DNA of 64,000 nucleotides from Bacteroidales bacterium (lineage in GTDB: Bacteria > Bacteroidota > Bacteroidia > Bacteroidales > Marinilabiliaceae): positions 52,624 through 116,623 of the forward strand of contig JAFYCM010000048.1 in the NCBI GenBank assembly GCA_017539645.1, given 5' to 3'. The notes beneath the pieces were generated by a model. The model did not search any database. It worked only from the letters and a program-made list of their open reading frames with translations, and had not been told where the DNA came from. Of the stretch, positions 1 through 8,284 are shown piece after piece. Numbering within the stretch: position 1 is the first letter of the stretch; each line of letters opens with the position of its first letter. The position numbers were made by a program, and so were the translations under genes.

Positions 1-2526
1 ATAATCGCAATTTCTTAAGTTATAAGGCGTTATGCCTTTATCAAATCTTTTTGCGAGTTTATCATAGAATTGGTTAAGGTGCATTTTTATTGCAGGAAAA
101 TCATCAATGTTAATTGGTTCAATTCCAGCACTTCTTACACCATTATGTGGGTTAATCAAGAATAAATCATCATTCGGCACCCACGCCTGAATGTCCCTTC
201 CGCGTAGAAGCGGCTTTATCAGTTCCGCACTTTTGGCATCTTCAGCAATAAGGCGGCTGCGTGTTTCACCATCAATGAAAAAAGCATCGTTGAAACCTGT
301 CAAAATTCCACGATAAATGGCTATGGGCAAGTCTTTCAATGGTTTTCCTTGCTGCATTCTGTTCAAAACGGCAGTGTGAGCGGCAGAACGGATTATCCAC
401 GGCTCTTCGCTAAATTCTTTGCTGTCAAATTTTTGCAATGCAGAAGTAACTTCAGTCATGAAATTGCCGTGATATGTTTTTTGGTTCAAAGAAAGAGCTA
501 ATACGTCGTTCTTTACTTCAGATTTTCGAGTTATAAAGATGCAAACTATAGTTGCTGCATCTTGAAAAAACTGTATATCTCCGAAGTTTAGAATCTGTTG
601 CAACGATGTTTTTGATAAGAATCTGCGAAGCTCTTTTCCATAATCGACAATCATCCATTTGTTTGGCATAATGAACGATTGCAAACCGTTAGGTTTTAGC
701 AGATTATAGCCTCGCTCTGTAAACAGGCAATACAAATCGCCGCTTTTGTTGTAGCTCTCGTAGCCACATTGAGCATATACATCACTCATAGCGCCCATCG
801 ACTGCAATTGCACATACGGCGGATTTCCAATCACCACATCGAAGCCGCCGCGCTCGAAGACCTGCGGAAACTCCTTCGCCCAATCGAAAGCCTTGTCACC
901 AGCCACTTCTGGGTCGGCTATCAGTGAGTTGCCGCACTTGATGTTTTTGTTGAGCGAGTTAAGTTTGCGGTTGGGCTTAGCGGTTCGCAGCCACAGCGCG
1001 AGTTTGGCAATCTCTACACTCTCCTCGTTTATATCCACGCCGAAGAGGTTGTTTTCGAGGATAGAATTCTCGATGTTCGGAAAGACAAAGTCGGAGCCAG
1101 TAATCTTAGCATCCATCTCGTCGATAAGGTGGTGCTCTCCAATAAGGAACTGAAGAGCAGCATTGAGGAATGCGCCCGAGCCGCACGCGGGGTCGCAGAT
1201 GCTTATGCCGAGCAGCCACTCGCGGTAGGCGTTGAGTTTGTCGATGAGCGCCTTCTTGGTGTCGTGGCGGCGGTTACGGTCGGAGAAATATTCACTTTCA
1301 TCAATGCCCAACTCCGCTTTTTTCTCGGTACACAGACGCCCAACGGTGTTCTCAACTATGTATTTGGTGATATATTGCGGAGTGTAGAACACGCCATCGC
1401 GCTTGCGCTTGGTGGTGGTAGAGACGTTGCGCGCAACGTCTCTACTTGCCGATTGCATAGCAACATTTTCGATTTCGTTTAGCGAATTTTCGAATATGTG
1501 ACCAAGGATATTTACATCGACTTCGCTTTTGTAGTCGTAGTCGGCCAAGCGGCGCGTATGCGTAGCCAACACATCGTCGCTAATGGTGAGGTTGTCGAGC
1601 ACCTCGTCTGGCTTGAAGAGTCCGCCGTTGTACGCAAAAATCTCAATATCCTTGCCTTTGTAACCTGTGTCTAAGTAGCCGAAATACTTCTTGATACGGT
1701 TGTAGAGAGGCACGTACGCATCGAGTTCAGATAGCTTTTCCCAATCGGCAATGATTTTCACCATTGTGTTTGGCTGCAGCAAACCGCTATCCTCTGCAAA
1801 GAATATGAAGAGCAGGCGGTCGAGCAGTTTCTGTGTCTTTTTGTATAGTTCTACAGTAGATACATTACACGCGTCACCGCAGTTATTCTTACAAATATCA
1901 TCAAACAGAACTTGCTTGAACGTAGAGTAGTCGCGATACAGCGCATTAGTGATTGCATCTTCGCTACTTACGCTTTCGGTTTTGATGCGTTTAGGCAGAT
2001 TAGCAGCAATGTTTTCGTAAGCAAGACAAAGCCAAAGCATGCGGAACTCATCTTCGGTGAGGTGGAAGAGGTCGAACTCGATGCACTCAACAGCATTTTC
2101 GATATAGAAGCGCAGTTTCTCAAAGTTAGAAATGACAACATAGACTGCGTTTTTGTTCTGATTCTTGTAGCCAAAGGCTTGTTGCTCAATCTTGCTGAGG
2201 TCGGTGGTTTTGTGGTCTTTGAGTTCTATCACGCCCACAACTTTTTCGTCGACGAGAATAGCGCCATCGGCTTTTTTCGAGTTTGTCTCGTTTTTCTGCT
2301 CTGTGATTAGGTTGTAGTTGGGCGAAGGATTTAGTGTGTAGCCAAGAACCTTGACGAATAGTTCGCGCAAGAAGCCTTCTTGAAATTGCTCTTCTTTGCT
2401 CTGACGGATATTTATCTGAATATCAGCGTTCAGAAAGTAGCTTTTGTATTGGCTCCACGCCTGCGCTATGGTCTCTTCTGAAAGCGCAGATATGTATTTC
2501 TTGACGATGTTTTTCTGAAACAACAT
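1..2526 (-). CDS. Single-chain type IIG restriction-modification enzyme (Eco57I-like), partial
   Basis: At least 841 residues are readable from an ATG at 2526; the C-terminus, presumably the target-recognition domain, runs off the left edge. Residues about 40-145 look like a PD-(D/E)xK nuclease: Asp87 in KADGAI and the E101-L-K103 pair in VIELKD. The methyltransferase core follows, with SAM motif I DPACGSGAFL at about 445 and the amino-methylase motif NPPY at about 568, preceded by the typical DGVFYTPQYITKYIV segment. This combination is typical of fused enzymes that cut and N6-methylate with one polypeptide. No partner restriction or modification gene is adjacent. Residues about 361-370 are encoded by a 28-bp palindromic repeat inserted in frame in a linker. 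Function is inferred from motifs; the recognition site cannot be read from sequence. Confidence 0.85.
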   Translation of the reverse strand, partial: MLFQKNIVKKYISALSEETIAQAWSQYKSYFLNADIQINIRQSKEEQFQEGFLRELFVKVLGYTLNPSPNYNLITEQKNETNSKKADGAILVDEKVVGVIELKDHKTTDLSKIEQQAFGYKNQNKNAVYVVISNFEKLRFYIENAVECIEFDLFHLTEDEFRMLWLCLAYENIAANLPKRIKTESVSSEDAITNALYRDYSTFKQVLFDDICKNNCGDACNVSTVELYKKTQKLLDRLLFIFFAEDSGLLQPNTMVKIIADWEKLSELDAYVPLYNRIKKYFGYLDTGYKGKDIEIFAYNGGLFKPDEVLDNLTISDDVLATHTRRLADYDYKSEVDVNILGHIFENSLNEIENVAMQSASRDVARNVSTTTKRKRDGVFYTPQYITKYIVENTVGRLCTEKKAELGIDESEYFSDRNRRHDTKKALIDKLNAYREWLLGISICDPACGSGAFLNAALQFLIGEHHLIDEMDAKITGSDFVFPNIENSILENNLFGVDINEESVEIAKLALWLRTAKPNRKLNSLNKNIKCGNSLIADPEVAGDKAFDWAKEFPQVFERGGFDVVIGNPPYVQLQSMGAMSDVYAQCGYESYNKSGDLYCLFTERGYNLLKPNGLQSFIMPNKWMIVDYGKELRRFLSKTSLQQILNFGDIQFFQDAATIVCIFITRKSEVKNDVLALSLNQKTYHGNFMTEVTSALQKFDSKEFSEEPWIIRSAAHTAVLNRMQQGKPLKDLPIAIYRGILTGFNDAFFIDGETRSRLIAEDAKSAELIKPLLRGRDIQAWVPNDDLFLINPHNGVRSAGIEPINIDDFPAIKMHLNQFYDKLAKRFDKGITPYNLRNCDY
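1418..1445. repeat. 28-bp perfect palindrome inside the type IIG gene
   Basis: The half-site GTAGAGACGTTGCG is followed directly by its exact reverse complement. The element lies inside the coding region and is translated through without a stop. A close relative with the same GACGTTGCGCGCAACGT core lies at 61037-61062, and a degenerate relative ending ACGTCTCTAC at 52704-52726. It therefore looks like an interspersed palindromic repeat family, not a regulatory site of this gene. Confidence 0.8.
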
Positions 2527-2662
2527 AGATTGTATGGTTTTGTAATTCGAAGCACTAAGATAAGTTTAGTTACGAATAATGAGAATTGAGGAACACTTAT
2601 GAAACTGATTTGCACAGATTTATTTACGCGATTTGCTAAAGCCTGCAGGGCTGAAATAACAC

Positions 2663-2686
2663 AGCCATGGGTGTGAACCCATGGCT
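2663..2686. repeat. Intergenic hairpin, 10-bp stem
   Basis: AGCCATGGGT and ACCCATGGCT form a perfect 10-bp stem around GTGA in the 209-bp gap between the DUF4834 gene and the type IIG gene. No T-run follows on either strand, so it is more likely a small palindromic repeat than a terminator. Otherwise the gap (2527-2735) shows nothing recognisable. Confidence 0.5.
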
Positions 2687-2735
2687 ATCAAATCGGCAAA
2701 TTCATTTGTCGGGGATTACAACGAGCGCGCAAAAA

Positions 2736-2984
2736 TCACTCTTTCACCTCTTCAAAATCGACATATTCGCCGCCTAACTTTTCAGAAAGAGTCTGGCCGT
2801 TTTTGTCTTTTTTGGGACGATAAGTAAAGTCGTTTTCTGATTTTTCTTCTGGTTGCGCACCAAAATTTTTGCTCATTCGCTTCAAAAACAACTTCAAAGC
2901 TAAAGGCATTACGAGGCGAAAAAGCAAACGTAATACGAAGAAAATCAGTAATAATGTAAATATGAGAGAAAAGAATTTTTCCAT
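2736..2984 (-). CDS. DUF4834-like small membrane protein
   Basis: This 82-residue protein has one hydrophobic N-terminal stretch (about residues 5-35) followed by a charged soluble tail of about 45 residues that contains YRPKKDKNG and ends in acidic residues. This is the usual size and layout of the DUF4834 family, which is found in Bacteroidota. The function is unknown. It lies 5 bp downstream of ispH on the same strand and probably closes the ispH-containing operon. Confidence 0.65.
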   Translation of the reverse strand: MEKFFSLIFTLLLIFFVLRLLFRLVMPLALKLFLKRMSKNFGAQPEEKSENDFTYRPKKDKNGQTLSEKLGGEYVDFEEVKE

Positions 2985-2989
2985 GAATC

Positions 2990-3853
2990 TTAGTTATTAT
3001 AAATACGCTCTGCCTTCAGCTTAATATTCTGCATTAACCAAAGCGGAGTAGATGTTGCACCAAAGATACCAATTGACGACGTTTCTGCTGGCATTTGAAT
3101 ATTATCTAAATCATCTTCCGTTGTAAGAAAAAACGAGTATTTATTGCTGTTTTTGGCTATTTCGAATAGCACTTTCGAATTGGAACTTTTGGCACCTCCA
3201 ACGAAAAACAACACATCGTGCTCTTTTGCAAACTTACGCAGCTGATTAGCTCGACCTGCCATTTGAGTACAAATAGTATTGTGAGCTATTACATCGCTTT
3301 GCGATTTACTTTTGATTGCCTCAATAAGTAGAGCGTATTGCTCGGGGTCTTTTGTAGTCTGTGCGAAAATTTCAATTGGTTTTGAAAAATCTATTTTATG
3401 AATGTCGTCAATAGTTTCTATAAGAATGCATTCATTGTTTGTCTGGCCTACAAGACCAATAACTTCCGCATGACCCTTCTTTCCAAATATTACAATCTGA
3501 CCACCAGAAGTCTTCTGCTTTTCCCACGAACTACGTATGCGCTTTTGCAAGCTAAGCACCATCGGGCAAGTAGCATCAGTGAGCGTAAGTTTGCGCTCTT
3601 CAACAATAGCATAACTCGTAGGAGGCTCACCATGAGCACGAAACATAACATCAACATCTGAAAGTTTCTTCATATCGTCGACGCTAATAACCTTAAGTCC
3701 TTTTTGCTGAAGACGCTCTATCTCTCTCTCGTTATGAACAATATCGCCAATGCAATAGACGTTTTCTTTCTCAGCCAATTTTAACTCGGCTGTATCTATA
3801 GCACGTCTTACACCGAAACAAAAACCGGACTCTTCATCAATAATAATATTCAT
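2990..3853 (-). CDS. ispH: 4-hydroxy-3-methylbut-2-enyl diphosphate reductase (IspH)
   Basis: The last enzyme of the MEP isoprenoid pathway, an iron-sulfur reductase that makes IPP and DMAPP from HMBPP. The 287 residues match the family's length. The three cluster-ligand cysteines are visible at C12 (GFCFGV), C96 (DATCPM) and C195 (NTICTQ). The substrate-binding histidines are at H40 (DIVHN), H74 (RAHGE) and H128 (KGHAE). It lies 13 bp downstream of cmk on the same strand; a cmk-ispH pairing is common in this phylum. ispD of the same pathway occurs at 43734 in this window. Confidence 0.95.
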   Translation of the reverse strand: MNIIIDEESGFCFGVRRAIDTAELKLAEKENVYCIGDIVHNEREIERLQQKGLKVISVDDMKKLSDVDVMFRAHGEPPTSYAIVEERKLTLTDATCPMVLSLQKRIRSSWEKQKTSGGQIVIFGKKGHAEVIGLVGQTNNECILIETIDDIHKIDFSKPIEIFAQTTKDPEQYALLIEAIKSKSQSDVIAHNTICTQMAGRANQLRKFAKEHDVLFFVGGAKSSNSKVLFEIAKNSNKYSFFLTTEDDLDNIQMPAETSSIGIFGATSTPLWLMQNIKLKAERIYNN

Positions 3854-3866
3854 AACTATCTGAATA

Positions 3867-4556
3867 TTAGATTATTTGACGCTTTTTCAATTCGTTTATT
3901 ATAAAGTCGAACTGCTCTTCTTTAGTTATATCACTATTATCAAGCAAAATGGCGTCATCTGCTCTACGTAGAGGACTCTCTTTGCGCGTAGTATCAATCA
4001 AATCGCGTTCCTTTACATTGGTAAGAATTGTCTCAAAATCTACTGTTTCACCTTTTTGTTTCATTTCATCATAACGACGTTGAGCTCTAACTTCATCACG
4101 CGCCGTCATAAATATCTTCAAATCTGCATTTGGAAAAACTACAGTTCCTATATCGCGACCATCCATAACCAAACTTGTCTTTTGTCCCATATTTCTTTGA
4201 TAATCAACAAGTTTAGCACGAACTGCTTGTATAGCACTTACCTTACTTACATTTTGGCTTACTTGAATACCACGAATCTCTTTCTCAACATTTTGACCAT
4301 TCAAAAATGTAGTGTTAGTTCCGGTAGAAGCTTCGTATGTAAATGTAATATCTATATCGTTTAGAGAAGAAATGATGGCTTGTTCATCAAACTTACTATC
4401 CGTAATAAAGCCATGCTTCAAAGCATAGAGAGTAACCGAGCGATACATTGCACCCGTATCTACGTATGCAATGGCAAGTTTTTTTGCTAAATCTTTAGCT
4501 ACAGTACTTTTTCCGCAAGATGAAAAGCCATCGATGGCTATGATATAGTTTTTCAT
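3867..4556 (-). CDS. cmk: Cytidylate kinase
   Basis: Phosphorylates CMP and dCMP using ATP. The 229-residue protein has the P-loop GFSSCGKST at residues 10-18, the DTGAMYR nucleoside-binding segment at about 37-43, the MDGRDIGTVVFP motif and a C-terminal RRADDAILLDNS-type segment, all diagnostic of Cmk. The start codon overlaps the stop of the upstream membrane-protein gene by 4 bp (4553-4556), indicating translational coupling. Confidence 0.95.
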   Translation of the reverse strand: MKNYIIAIDGFSSCGKSTVAKDLAKKLAIAYVDTGAMYRSVTLYALKHGFITDSKFDEQAIISSLNDIDITFTYEASTGTNTTFLNGQNVEKEIRGIQVSQNVSKVSAIQAVRAKLVDYQRNMGQKTSLVMDGRDIGTVVFPNADLKIFMTARDEVRAQRRYDEMKQKGETVDFETILTNVKERDLIDTTRKESPLRRADDAILLDNSDITKEEQFDFIINELKKRQII

Positions 4557-5344
4557 TTTTTATTTTTATTTCGTCTAATTATCGTTCTAATACCATAAAA
4601 TGCACTAACAAAGATTATTACAACTGCAAGTGCTATAGCACTACGAATCAAAATTACATTGAAATAATTTGAATCGTAAAGCGATAAATTGAAAGTAGTG
4701 ATATAAAATTCATTATCGTTAGTTTCTCCTGCAACCTCTTCAAGTTTACCAGTAATTTGTTGTATTCTGCCTATGGGAAGATTGTCAACATCGGCATAAC
4801 ATGGCAACACAGCAATAAGCATTCGCGTGCTATCAGCAAAAACTGCAGAATAGATAGGAATGTAATTATCGATATTATCACCTGGAGTACGCGTTACCTC
4901 GAAGAGGTTTGTTTTGCGACTAATTATTTGACTACTATTTTCAGACGTCTTTACCTCTCTATCTACAGAAGAATAAATGACACTATGATTTTTTATCAAG
5001 TAGTAACCAGTAGACTCAAGTTTGGCGGGTTTAGGTATATAATAGAATTGTCCCGCAACTTCACGAGCAGAAGTCAACTCTATTATTCGTGAGGCTTGAG
5101 CAGGTTTCAAACCAGTAATATCCTCAGTTTTCGAATCTTCGAGTGTAGCTTCACCTTTGAAATAGATTTTCATCTTATAAAGGTCAACACTCAAAAAAAC
5201 AGCAAAATAGATAACTAAAGCAGAAAATATCAATGCAATCTTCTGCCAATTAATTTTAGTAATCTGTTGTTTATTTATAATGATACGTACGAGTAAAGCC
5301 ATAACAGCTATCACTACAACGGAAATAATCACATGTTTATCCAT
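4553..5344 (-). CDS. Uncharacterised membrane protein with a large periplasmic domain
   Basis: The 263 residues contain two N-terminal hydrophobic segments (about 5-23 and 36-56), a polar domain of about 170 residues and a third membrane segment near 232-253 followed by a basic tail (RRNKNKK). I do not recognise the family. It sits between the deoxynucleoside kinase and cmk genes with a 1-bp gap and a 4-bp overlap, so it is co-transcribed with nucleotide kinases, though nothing in it suggests nucleotide metabolism. Confidence 0.75.
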   Translation of the reverse strand: MDKHVIISVVVIAVMALLVRIIINKQQITKINWQKIALIFSALVIYFAVFLSVDLYKMKIYFKGEATLEDSKTEDITGLKPAQASRIIELTSAREVAGQFYYIPKPAKLESTGYYLIKNHSVIYSSVDREVKTSENSSQIISRKTNLFEVTRTPGDNIDNYIPIYSAVFADSTRMLIAVLPCYADVDNLPIGRIQQITGKLEEVAGETNDNEFYITTFNLSLYDSNYFNVILIRSAIALAVVIIFVSAFYGIRTIIRRNKNKK

Positions 5345-5345
5345 A

Positions 5346-5960
5346 TTATATATTTATGCGAGAAATTTCTGATGCGATAATATTTACAATTTTTTCTTCA
5401 GCTTCTTTATCATTTACATAATCAACGCCATCAACATCAATTATCAAATGATCACCTTTATACTTAGCAATCCAGTTCTCATATCTTTCGTTTAGATACT
5501 GAAGATATTCAGGACTAATATTTTGCTCATATTCTCGGTTACGCTTCTTTATTTGCTGCAAAAGTGTCGGAACGGAAGCACGAAGATAAATCAATAAATC
5601 TGGTCGACGAATGAAATTTTCCATAGTGCGGAAAAGTTCTCTGTAAGTTTCATAATCGCGTTTCTGCATCAAACCCATATGAAAAAGGTTATCAGCAAAT
5701 ATGTATGCGTCCTCGTAAATAGTTCTATCCTGAACAACCGTAATATTCGACCAAAGTAGCTTTTGCAAAGCTCGAAAACGTCGAACAAAAAACAGAATCT
5801 GCATATTGAACGACCATCGCGACATATCATTATAAAAATCCGACAAGTAAGGATTGTCAGATTCATTTTCATAGTACACTTCCCATCCGTAACGATCGCA
5901 GAGAATCTTAGTCAAAGAAGTCTTTCCACTACCAATATTTCCAGCTATTCCTATATACAT
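5346..5960 (-). CDS. Deoxynucleoside kinase (dNK/dGK family)
   Basis: Salvages deoxynucleosides by phosphorylating them to dNMPs. The 204 residues carry the P-loop GNIGSGKTSL at residues 7-16, the VVQDRTIYEDA motif equivalent to the family's DRS/ERS substrate-binding box, and the LID-like arginines in IKKRNREYE. Substrate preference (dA/dG versus dC/T) cannot be told from motifs alone. It lies 6 bp downstream of the GH3-family gene. Confidence 0.85.
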   Translation of the reverse strand: MYIGIAGNIGSGKTSLTKILCDRYGWEVYYENESDNPYLSDFYNDMSRWSFNMQILFFVRRFRALQKLLWSNITVVQDRTIYEDAYIFADNLFHMGLMQKRDYETYRELFRTMENFIRRPDLLIYLRASVPTLLQQIKKRNREYEQNISPEYLQYLNERYENWIAKYKGDHLIIDVDGVDYVNDKEAEEKIVNIIASEISRINI

Positions 5961-5966
5961 AGAAGG

Positions 5967-7475
5967 TCACTTATTTAGTTCAAGTATCGAATCTATATAT
6001 TCTCGGTTATTGAACAAACGCGGAACCTTATTTTGTCCACCAAGTTTATCCTTACTGTCGAGCCAATCGAAGAATAAGTTTTTACGAGCTACAGTAATCA
6101 ACGGAGCCTCGAGAGTAAAGTTATTCTTACGCTTAGCTTCATAATCAGAATTAAGTCGTTGAAGAGATTTATCAAATACATCAGTAAATAGATTAATATC
6201 GCTCGGTGCTTTCGAAAATTCTATTAACCACTGATGGTAACCTTTGGCGCTACCGCTCATAAATACAGGAGCACCAGTATATTCCTTTATCTCTGCTTGA
6301 GTAGCTTTACAAGCTTCGTTCAACGCACGCTCAGCATTATCAATCATAAGCTCTTCACCAAAAGCATTGATAAAATTCTTAGTACGACCAGATATAATAA
6401 TCTTAGGCGGACGCAACGAAGTAAAACGAACCGTATCACCAATCATATAACGCCACAAACCACCATTAGTAGATATAACCATAGCATAATCGACACCAAG
6501 TTCAACCTCAGCAACAGAATATGCTTTTGGATATGGATTATCTATATCAGACAAAGGAATAAACTCGTAGAAAATTCCAGAGTCAAGCATAAGCAACATA
6601 CCTTCTTCTTCTGGATCATTCTGAAACGCAAAGAATCCTTCGCTGGCATTATATGTCTCGAGAAAATTCAAGCCTTTACTCGTGATATTTTTATACTGCT
6701 GACGATACGGAGTAAAATTAACGCCACCGTGCATAAAGAGTTCCAAATTAGGCCATATCTCATGCAAGTCAGTTTTATTAGAAAGTTTCAAAATATGTTG
6801 CAGCAGAATCATCAACCAACTCGGCACTCCGGCCAACGATGTTATATTTTCATTAACAGTGACCTTAGAAATTTTTTCAAGCTTTTCTTCCCATTTACTC
6901 AAGAGTGCAATATCAGGCGAAGGAGTTTTAGCAAACTTAGAATAGAAAGGCGCATTATCTATAAGAATAGCAGATAGATCACCCGTCTGCATTCCATTGC
7001 CAATATCACTAATTTTCTTCGAACCACCCAAAGTCAAACATTTACCTTGAAAAAGTTTAGAATCAGGATTTCTATGCAGATATGAAATCAACACATCCTT
7101 AGCACCACGATAATGACATTCTTGCAAAGCTTCACTCGTAACAGGTATAAACTTACTCTTCGCATTCGTAGTACCTGACGACTTAGCAAACCACTTAATC
7201 TGACCAGGCCAGCAAACATTTTTCTCACCTTTGAGCATTTTATCTATGTACGGCGAAAAATCTTCATAAGAACGCACTGGCACTATCGTTCTAAACTGCT
7301 CATAACTCCTTATATTCGAAAAATTATATTCTTTACCTATAAGGGTATTCTTAGCAGTCTCTATCAAATTATCAAGCTGATTATTTTGAATAACATCAGA
7401 AAAAGACTCAAACTGCGATATTTCTTTCAATCGAGTCGTACTAAAAAATCCTAAAAGAGTGTTTATAAAAGGCAT
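5967..7475 (-). CDS. GH3 auxin-responsive promoter family protein (acyl-adenylating fold)
   Basis: A 502-residue protein of the GH3 family, which adopts the ANL adenylate-forming fold. Plant members conjugate amino acids to hormones; the role of the Bacteroidota members is not established. Family hallmarks visible are KSSGTTNAKSKFIP (phosphate-binding loop) near residue 93, the ETYNASEGFFAFQ segment near 277 and GLWRYMIGDTVRF near 340. The length is normal for bacterial members. It is co-directional with its neighbours and lies 1 bp from the outer-membrane protein gene. Confidence 0.9.
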   Translation of the reverse strand: MPFINTLLGFFSTTRLKEISQFESFSDVIQNNQLDNLIETAKNTLIGKEYNFSNIRSYEQFRTIVPVRSYEDFSPYIDKMLKGEKNVCWPGQIKWFAKSSGTTNAKSKFIPVTSEALQECHYRGAKDVLISYLHRNPDSKLFQGKCLTLGGSKKISDIGNGMQTGDLSAILIDNAPFYSKFAKTPSPDIALLSKWEEKLEKISKVTVNENITSLAGVPSWLMILLQHILKLSNKTDLHEIWPNLELFMHGGVNFTPYRQQYKNITSKGLNFLETYNASEGFFAFQNDPEEEGMLLMLDSGIFYEFIPLSDIDNPYPKAYSVAEVELGVDYAMVISTNGGLWRYMIGDTVRFTSLRPPKIIISGRTKNFINAFGEELMIDNAERALNEACKATQAEIKEYTGAPVFMSGSAKGYHQWLIEFSKAPSDINLFTDVFDKSLQRLNSDYEAKRKNNFTLEAPLITVARKNLFFDWLDSKDKLGGQNKVPRLFNNREYIDSILELNK

Positions 7476-7476
7476 A

Positions 7477-8247
7477 TTATCTTCGTTTATTTCTTACACC
7501 AAAATTCAATCCTACAGTAATCATAATAGTATTTTGACAACCATGCGGATTCATCACAACGCTATTTGAATATTCATTATAATAATAAGATTCAGACGAA
7601 TCCTTTATTTGCTTCACAACTTCATCAAGAAAAGGAATAAGAGAAAGTCGAGCATTCAAAAACATTCGAGTAGTATTACTCAATTTATAAGAAACACCCA
7701 AATCACCACCAAAACCAAGTTTTATTTTTCGATAATTATAAGACACTGTAGCATCCTGAGTAGTACCCACAAATTGCGGATCAGATACAAAAGAGAGATA
7801 ATTCATAATAAAATTACCACCTACAAAAACACCAAAATATGGTCGTATATCTCTTTTACCAAAAAATAATTTACCATTCATATTCAAACCAAGAGACCTA
7901 TAATAAGCATCAAAAGAACCTCTATAATTAGTAGTAAGATTTATCCAATACTGATCATTATACGGATTAGATAAATAATTCAGCTCAGCACCTATCCCAA
8001 CAACTTCACTCTGCATCCACATACCGTTCAAATAAGAGACAAAACCCAAGCGAGCTACATCAGTAAAATTCACTTGATTGGATTCTCGACCAATTTTAGT
8101 CGGTATATTCAATCCCAAACCTCCACCAATATAAATTTGACCAGTCTCAGAAATAGATTTCTTTCTCGCATATATAGAAGTAGATATTAATATTATAAAT
8201 AATACAATAATACTTCTATATAAGAATAATGTTTCACGTGAAACCAT
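7477..8247 (-). CDS. Outer-membrane beta-barrel protein (PorT/OmpW-like fold)
   Basis: A 256-residue exported protein with signal peptide IIVLFIILISTSIYA after a short basic start, then alternating aromatic/glycine strands (GQIYIGGGLGLNIP, GVFVGGNFIMNY, LGFGGDLGVSYKL) ending MITVGLNFGVRNKRR, as in small beta-barrels. I chose the ATG at 8247 because it gives a normal signal peptide; the in-frame ATG at 8283 would add 12 residues encoded by one parS site and put both parS sites in the reading frame. Even with the 8247 start, the other parS site overlaps codons 1-6. Exact function unknown. Confidence 0.7.
   Translation of the reverse strand: MVSRETLFLYRSIIVLFIILISTSIYARKKSISETGQIYIGGGLGLNIPTKIGRESNQVNFTDVARLGFVSYLNGMWMQSEVVGIGAELNYLSNPYNDQYWINLTTNYRGSFDAYYRSLGLNMNGKLFFGKRDIRPYFGVFVGGNFIMNYLSFVSDPQFVGTTQDATVSYNYRKIKLGFGGDLGVSYKLSNTTRMFLNARLSLIPFLDEVVKQIKDSSESYYYNEYSNSVVMNPHGCQNTIMITVGLNFGVRNKRR
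8230..8245. promoter_or_regulatory. parS-like ParB-binding site 1
   Basis: TGTTTCACGTGAAACC matches the Bacillus-type parS consensus (TGTTNCACGTGAAACA) at 15 of 16 positions and is palindromic over the central 14. It overlaps the first codons of the outer-membrane protein gene, next to mnmG, a gene often found near replication origins. Confidence 0.8.
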
Positions 8248-8266
8248 AATTGAATAAGTAATATTT

Positions 8267-8282
8267 TGTTTCACGTGGAACA
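8267..8282. promoter_or_regulatory. parS-like ParB-binding site 2
   Basis: Read on the minus strand, the 16 bases are TGTTCCACGTGAAACA, an exact match to the classical parS consensus. It lies 21 bp from site 1 and directly beside the mnmG stop codon. Two sites this close would act as a strong ParB loading centre for chromosome segregation. Confidence 0.85.
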
Positions 8283-8284
8283 TA

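Noticed and set aside
893-2310. Several plus-strand frames within the first 2.3 kb
   Set aside because: They lie antisense to the continuous 841-codon type IIG gene, whose methylase and nuclease motifs are clear.
2663-2686. Hairpin as a transcription terminator
   Set aside because: Strong stem but no T-run on either strand; treated as a repeat.
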